Positions 59,601 to 64,000 of a DNA stretch of 64,000 bases are shown here, piece by piece (position 1 is the first letter of the stretch; the number at the start of each line of letters is the position of its first letter). Origin of the DNA: Nyssa sinensis (lineage: Eukaryota; Streptophyta; Magnoliopsida; Cornales; Nyssaceae); NCBI GenBank assembly GCA_008638375.1, contig CM018031.1, forward strand, positions 15,556,415 to 15,620,414. The letters are read 5' to 3'. Under the pieces are notes generated by a model. It was given only the letters and a program-made list of their open reading frames with translations. It made no database searches and was not told the DNA's origin. Made by a program: the position numbers and the translations under genes.

Positions 59601-62600
59601 AAAGTATTTCACCTTCCAAATAAACGTATTTTGTTATAACAAAGCGATCTGAAGAAGCCTACTCCTAACATACCACATTTTATAACAAGTGACGATTTAT
59701 TTTCCTTTTCCTGTTCTTGTTCCTATTCCATGTACCATAACGGTCTACATTCCAGGTAACATTGCTCAAATCTTTCTATCGCGTTATGGAGGGTCATAGT
59801 GATGAATATTTTCCTTGGAAGCTCATTTGGAAATCCAAAGTCCCATCTACGTTCGCTTTTTTTTGCTTGGATGGCTGCGTGGGATGCTTGCTTGACAATG
59901 GACAACCTACAAGCTTGGAGGATGGTTCCCCTTTGTCTTGTTTGGAGTTTATGGATGGAGAGAAATTGTTAGATTTTTGAAAGTGGATTGCGACATTCAT
60001 CTCCTTGGTCTCTTTTTCAGTGTTGGTCAAAGATCTTGACAGACTTTTTCTAGTCTTCTCGTGGGTTGAGGCAAGGGTTCGTGATAGTAAGGGATGATTG
60101 GGGAGATTTACAAGGAACAAGAATAGGGAAGATGCGATGATTTGGACAGTGAACAATCATAAAAAGTTCACTGTTCAATCACTTTACATGGAGTTGATGG
60201 ACACGGAAGAACTTCATTTATCATAAAAATTGATTTGGAGATCTCGGGCTAAAAAGTATGGATACAGACACAGATACGTCACAACACAGACACAGACACA
60301 AACACGTAGACACATTATTTCTAAAAAAAGTATGATATGGACACGTTGAATATATATAAATTTTTATATGACCATATAATAATAACCTAACGTTATTTCA
60401 ATAAAAATTGGTATAAAATTACGCAAATCACAAAAATATTATTAAGATATTAAAATAACAAAGCCATTAAATAAAAATTTAAGAACTTCTTTATTTAATC
60501 ATTAAGATTCATGATTCAAGTTTCGAAACAAATTTACTAACTACTACATAGAACATATATATATATATATATATAACACTAAAAAAAAAGAACTATGGAG
60601 AAGAGGAGAAAAAGAGGAAAAAAAGAAAAGAAAATGTGTCCATAATGTGTTTCGGAATGTGTCCTAAATTCAAAAAAATAAAAAAACCTGAACACTTTTT
60701 TTGCTTGTACGATGTGTTCGGGAAGTGTCTGGTAGTATCGGTGTCCGACATGGACACGTGAGTTAAAATAGAGTGTTTGTGCTTACTCTTGCACAGTTAA
60801 TTATACCGTTAGTGATATGAATCAATGGTGGTATTTGTACTTTTGGTGCCTATTTAATTTGTTTATTGTAAAATCTCTCACATTTCTCCTGAACGTCATA
60901 CCTGTGATTGCATCAAGAAGATACCACCATTCATGGGGGCTTAGAAGATACCTTAGATATTATATTGTTATTGACGAGACTTTTGAGATACAATTAAACA
61001 GTTGGATCTTCGCTCAGTTCCCATTCAAGTTATGCTTATATCCTCCATTTTTTGTCATTAATCTTGCATTTCTTGTATGTCATTTTTTGTTATCTCAGTT
61101 TTAGTTTTATGATGGCTTTCTCTTGCACAATCACTTGTTAGCGACATGAATCAATGGTGATTTTTGTACTTTTGATGCCTGTTTAATCTGTTTCTTATAA
61201 AATTTATCACACTTCTGGCTGCAGTCATCTCTGAACGGATCAGCTTCAAATCTTCCCGACAGCGCCGCGAGATCTTTTGCTACATCTTTCTCTGCTCAAT
61301 CTGGCGCTGCATCCCCTGTTTTTCATCACACCGGTGAGTGGATTTTTCTGGGGGTATTACTCTATATTTTCTCCAAATTTACATAGTACTGAAGCTTCAT
61401 TTTACAGGAACAATTCAGGGGCTACATAACATTCATGGGAGCTTTAATGTTTCAAACATGCAGGGCACACTTGCATCAAGAAACTCGACAATAAATAATG
61501 TTCCTTCAAGTGGGGTTCAACAACCTACTGGAAGCCTGTCTGGTGGACGATTTGCATCAAACAATCTCCCTGTTGCTCTTTCGCAGGTATTCGTATCTGT
61601 TTTTGTGAAAGACTATTTTTTTAGTGACTGGAGTACATTTCTTTTCCAGAGTGATTAATGTACCAAAATATTTTCATTAGAGGGCGTATTATTTTTATAT
61701 ATCCAGTTCTAAACTGTCTCTATTGAACATTACCTTTGATTTGCAGATATCCCATGGTAGCTCACATGGTCATTCAGGGGTGACAAATAGAGGTGGTATG
61801 AGTGTTGTTGGAAGCCCTGGATTTAGTGGTAGCACAAATGGAGTGGGTGGTTCTATTCCTGGGATTCTCCCAACCTCTGCATGCAGCAATTGGTAACCGG
61901 AGTGCTGTTCCAGGACTGGGAGTGTCTCCAATTCTGGGAAATGCAGGTCCTAGGATTACAAGCTCAATGGGAAATATAGTTGGTGGGAGCAATATTGGGA
62001 GGAGCATAAGCTCTGGTGGAGGGTTATCTGTGCCTGGTCTTGCTTCTCGTCTAAATCTAACTGCCAATAGTGGTTCTGGAAATTTAAGCGTGCAAAGCCC
62101 AAATAGATTAATGAGTGGTGTGCTTCAACAAGGTATATGAACTTGAACTGGTGACCATTTTGTTGTGGCTTAATAGAATATTGCTTGCAACTACTGCTAC
62201 AGCTATGATGTTGCATATCATATTACTTACATATTGTCACTTGGGAAGAGTATTTCTTTGATACATTAGACTTCTTTTGTTTTGATAATGTTTGTGCGTA
62301 GTTTCCTTAAAGCTACATTTCTTCTGAAATAATAAGTGTATTTTAATGCAAAGTGTTTCATGACTTGTGCGAAAAGATTTTGATAATCTTCTCTTGACTT
62401 TTGGTGTAAGATTTTCAATACATGGTTGGAGGTGTGCCATGCTGTGAAGAAAGCACTCTCGTGTTGGAATAAATTTGAAAGGATTTTGTAGTCCATCTAT
62501 CATAGCATTATAAAGAGCAAGACGGGACTTTAGGCACAAATGATGCTTCTTTTGCATAAAACTTGGTTTGAGAATTTCAGCAACGACACACACTATTCTA

Positions 62601-64000
62601 ATATTTTAGGTTTTCTTATTGTTTTTTGGTGCCGAATGATCCAATTACTTCTATTGTTTGAGCATATTGATCTGATATTGGGAAAGGTTTCTGTTTGCAA
62701 TAATGAATATATGCATGAAGAGTCATCATTGACTGTATTTTGGCAGAGCTGGTGGATAGGATAGAAAGCGCTTCATTGTAGATAATGTAATCCCGACACT
62801 TTAAACAGTGCTTATTTATTTTTTAATATTTGGCTGCTCCCCGATGCCTTTGTTTGTGCCCTTAAATGACACTGATTTACAGGAATTCGGAAGACATGTT
62901 AAATCTCAATAATTCCATTTTGATCTGAATGAATGCTTGAAATTTCCTACAAGAGAAGATTGTAGTTAACACTAGATTTGTTTTCAACATCAGTCGGGTC
63001 TGGCTTAGGATTCATGTGTTGGGAATATCCTGAATCAAATTGATATTACTAATTGCCTTTTAAGTGGGTTGACAGTTATTCCTAGTTGCATATTTCTACC
63101 CACATGTGGACTACAACTGGGAGCTATATCTTGCATTAGCTTGTTCCTGTCCCCCTCCCCCCTTTTCTTACCATTCACACTGAGGCATAATTAACCTTGC
63201 ATCCTATTTCATACCTAGTTCCCTTATTTTTGGAACTTGTTTTCGATAAAAAAAGTTGGTTCTGACTACAGATATTTATTTTATTACCTTGTGCCTCATG
63301 GGAAAAGAGTGGCTGTTAAGACAAATTAGGTGTCTTCTCACTACATTTTGAGACTTACTAGCTAGGTTTAAATCATAATATTTTTCTGCCTTTGTGGGAC
63401 TAGCGCTTAAATTATCTTAATTGTTTTAATTCTATTTGGGTATTTTTTAGCTTGTGGGCGAGACTCCTTGCTTTGTGAATTGGATGCATAGCTATTGGAC
63501 TATTCTAATTAGATGCTGTGTCTAGTCAAATTTTGTTCACTGGTTCTTGTGATTCTTGTTAGGATCACTTTAAAATTCAGTATTATTTTCGCTCTCTAAA
63601 GACAAAGATGGATCATGTACTGATTTATTAGTTAATGCTTCTGCCATGGTAAATGACATTTTCTTGATTCAGCTTCCCCGCAGGTTATTTCTATGCTAGG
63701 AAATTCCTATCCTACTGCTGGTGGCCCACTATCTCAAAGCCATATCCAAGCAATGAACAACCTGAGCTCTATGGGCATGTTGAACGATGTGAATTCCAAT
63801 GACGGTTCTCCTTTTGATATAAATGATTTTCCTCAGCTGACCAGTCGTCCCAATTCTGCCGGAGGGCCTCAAGGACAATTGGGTAATTGAATTGCTTTCC
63901 TTTGCTTCTGTAGAGTTCTCTTCAGGAACTAGCCCCTGCAATTAAATGGTTATCTAAACCAAAAAATTTCAGGTTCACTTCGAAAACAAAGTCTTGGTGT
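56647..64000 (+). CDS. NOT2: CCR4-NOT subunit NOT2 (VIP2), partial, with a 4-nt frameshift
   Basis: NOT2 is a core subunit of the CCR4-NOT complex (mRNA deadenylation, transcription; in plants also microRNA biogenesis); VIP2 was first named as a VirE2-interacting protein. Coding segments: 56647-56664 (18 nt, MSGLLN, inside an exon starting at 56519), 61225-61333, 61408-61586, 61747-62132, 63673-63882, 63973-64000 and beyond. The product starts [18 protein letters not shown] and continues [77 protein letters not shown] text (here [12 protein letters not shown]), all typical of plant NOT2. At about 61877-61890 the text TCTGCATGCAGCAATTGG has four extra bases (TGCA twice), which shifts the frame and gives a stop at TAA 61895-61897; downstream exons are in the other frame and still intact. 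The C-terminal NOT-box domain lies beyond the window. Confidence 0.88.
57115..57480 (-). mobile_element. LINE 3' fragment, minus strand
   Basis: On the minus strand it ends in 'ttacttatcaaaag', the typical last bases of plant L1 elements, after a 3' UTR with 'cgctgcgctccctttagtgc'-like text. Protein remains are weak and frameshifted ([18 protein letters not shown]). Confidence 0.5.
57733..58180 (-). mobile_element. LINE 3' fragment, minus strand
   Basis: Minus-strand text [30 protein letters not shown] and [11 protein letters not shown] is the end of a zf-RVT domain. A short 3' UTR with a gcgcccccttttgg-type motif and an A-rich tail (T-rich 57733-57758 on plus) follow. It meets the oppositely oriented LINE at about 58180. 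Confidence 0.75.
58181..60245 (+). mobile_element. LINE reverse-transcriptase fragments, interrupted
   Basis: Plus strand: [32 protein letters not shown] (FVDD in place of the catalytic F/YADD), [56 protein letters not shown], then the zf-RVT start ([14 protein letters not shown]). About 425 bp of foreign sequence (59340-59764) follows, then [35 protein letters not shown] further zf-RVT-like piece (about 60110-60245, [18 protein letters not shown]) suggests a second copy. Many stops and frameshifts. Confidence 0.8.
59340..59764. mobile_element. Insertion inside the LINE
   Basis: It splits the zf-RVT reading between FTIQS and LKSFYRV. Its right end (about 59700-59764: 'gtaccataacggtctacatt', 'aggtaacatt') is similar to 11590-11636 ('gtaccataacgatccatgtt', 'aggttacatt'), so it belongs to a dispersed family. 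'ttgctc' is found at both edges, possibly a remnant of a TSD. Confidence 0.5.
60250..60775. mobile_element. Non-autonomous element with GACAC-rich ends
   Basis: The left zone is rich in 'acagacacagata' and 'gacacg'; the right zone has 'gtgtctggtagtatcggtgt' and 'ccgacatggacacg', roughly inverted versions. The core is AT-rich, non-coding, with an (AT)n run. This pattern is common among plant MITEs. No TSD is certain; 'gctaaaa' and 'gttaaaa' flank it. Confidence 0.5.
62133..63672 (+). other. NOT2 intron, no other feature seen
   Basis: A 1.5-kb intron between the exons ending 62132 and starting 63673. Short ORFs in both strands (62237-62764) have no recognisable domain. Confidence 0.6.

Noticed and set aside
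57733..59980. Single LINE insertion with twin-priming inversion
   Set aside because: Both orientations carry the end of the zf-RVT domain, which a single inverted copy would not contain twice.
61774..62216. Minus-strand ORFs of 86-97 codons
   Set aside because: They mirror the NOT2 coding exon on the other strand.

Overview
The window looks like nuclear DNA of a flowering plant, a eudicot and possibly woody. The evidence is long AT-rich intergenic DNA, spliced genes with GT-AG introns, plant-only gene families, and many plant-type transposons. I could not identify the species. No prokaryotic operon, CRISPR array or new multi-gene system is visible.

Genes: (1) 5529-5951 (+), a small basic protein of unknown function. 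(2) 12459-14966 (-), an intact single-exon receptor-like kinase that I recognise as a HERK1-type CrRLK1L. (3) 33037-37218 (+), a ten-segment malectin-like/LRR receptor-like protein without a kinase; its frame is broken by 35 nt at 34818-34852. (4) 48.3 kb to the right edge (+), a NOT2/VIP2 subunit gene of the CCR4-NOT complex. It has probable 5' UTR exons, a start exon with only 18 coding nt, a 4-nt frameshift, and runs off the window. A possible orphan terminal exon (10389-10486, -) and a 116-codon ORF (50874-51224, -) are weaker.

Mobile DNA fills most of the rest. The best supported items carry target-site duplications (TSDs): a solo Copia LTR (37370-38540, TSD TAAAG) sitting on the poly(A) signal of gene 3; a SINE-like retroposon built of tandem modules (26930-27579, 17-bp TSD, poly(A) end); and hAT-type MITEs at 3928-4564, 31593-32094 and 54422-55088, each with an 8-bp TSD. 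A decayed Ty1/Copia element fills about 40.4-46.4 kb; its LTR family also gives the solo LTR and the left edge of the window. A TRIM lies at 23.4 kb, several L1-type LINE remnants sit in the NOT2 introns, and other inverted-repeat elements and AT-rich repeat families are scattered, some inside introns of gene 3.

How they relate: HERK1 and the malectin-like/LRR protein both belong to families with malectin-like extracellular domains placed at the cell surface, but they are 18 kb apart and I see no sign of co-regulation. NOT2 is a housekeeping gene of mRNA decay and transcription. The small frame breaks in two otherwise well-preserved genes (3 and 4) could be real mutations or base-level assembly errors.
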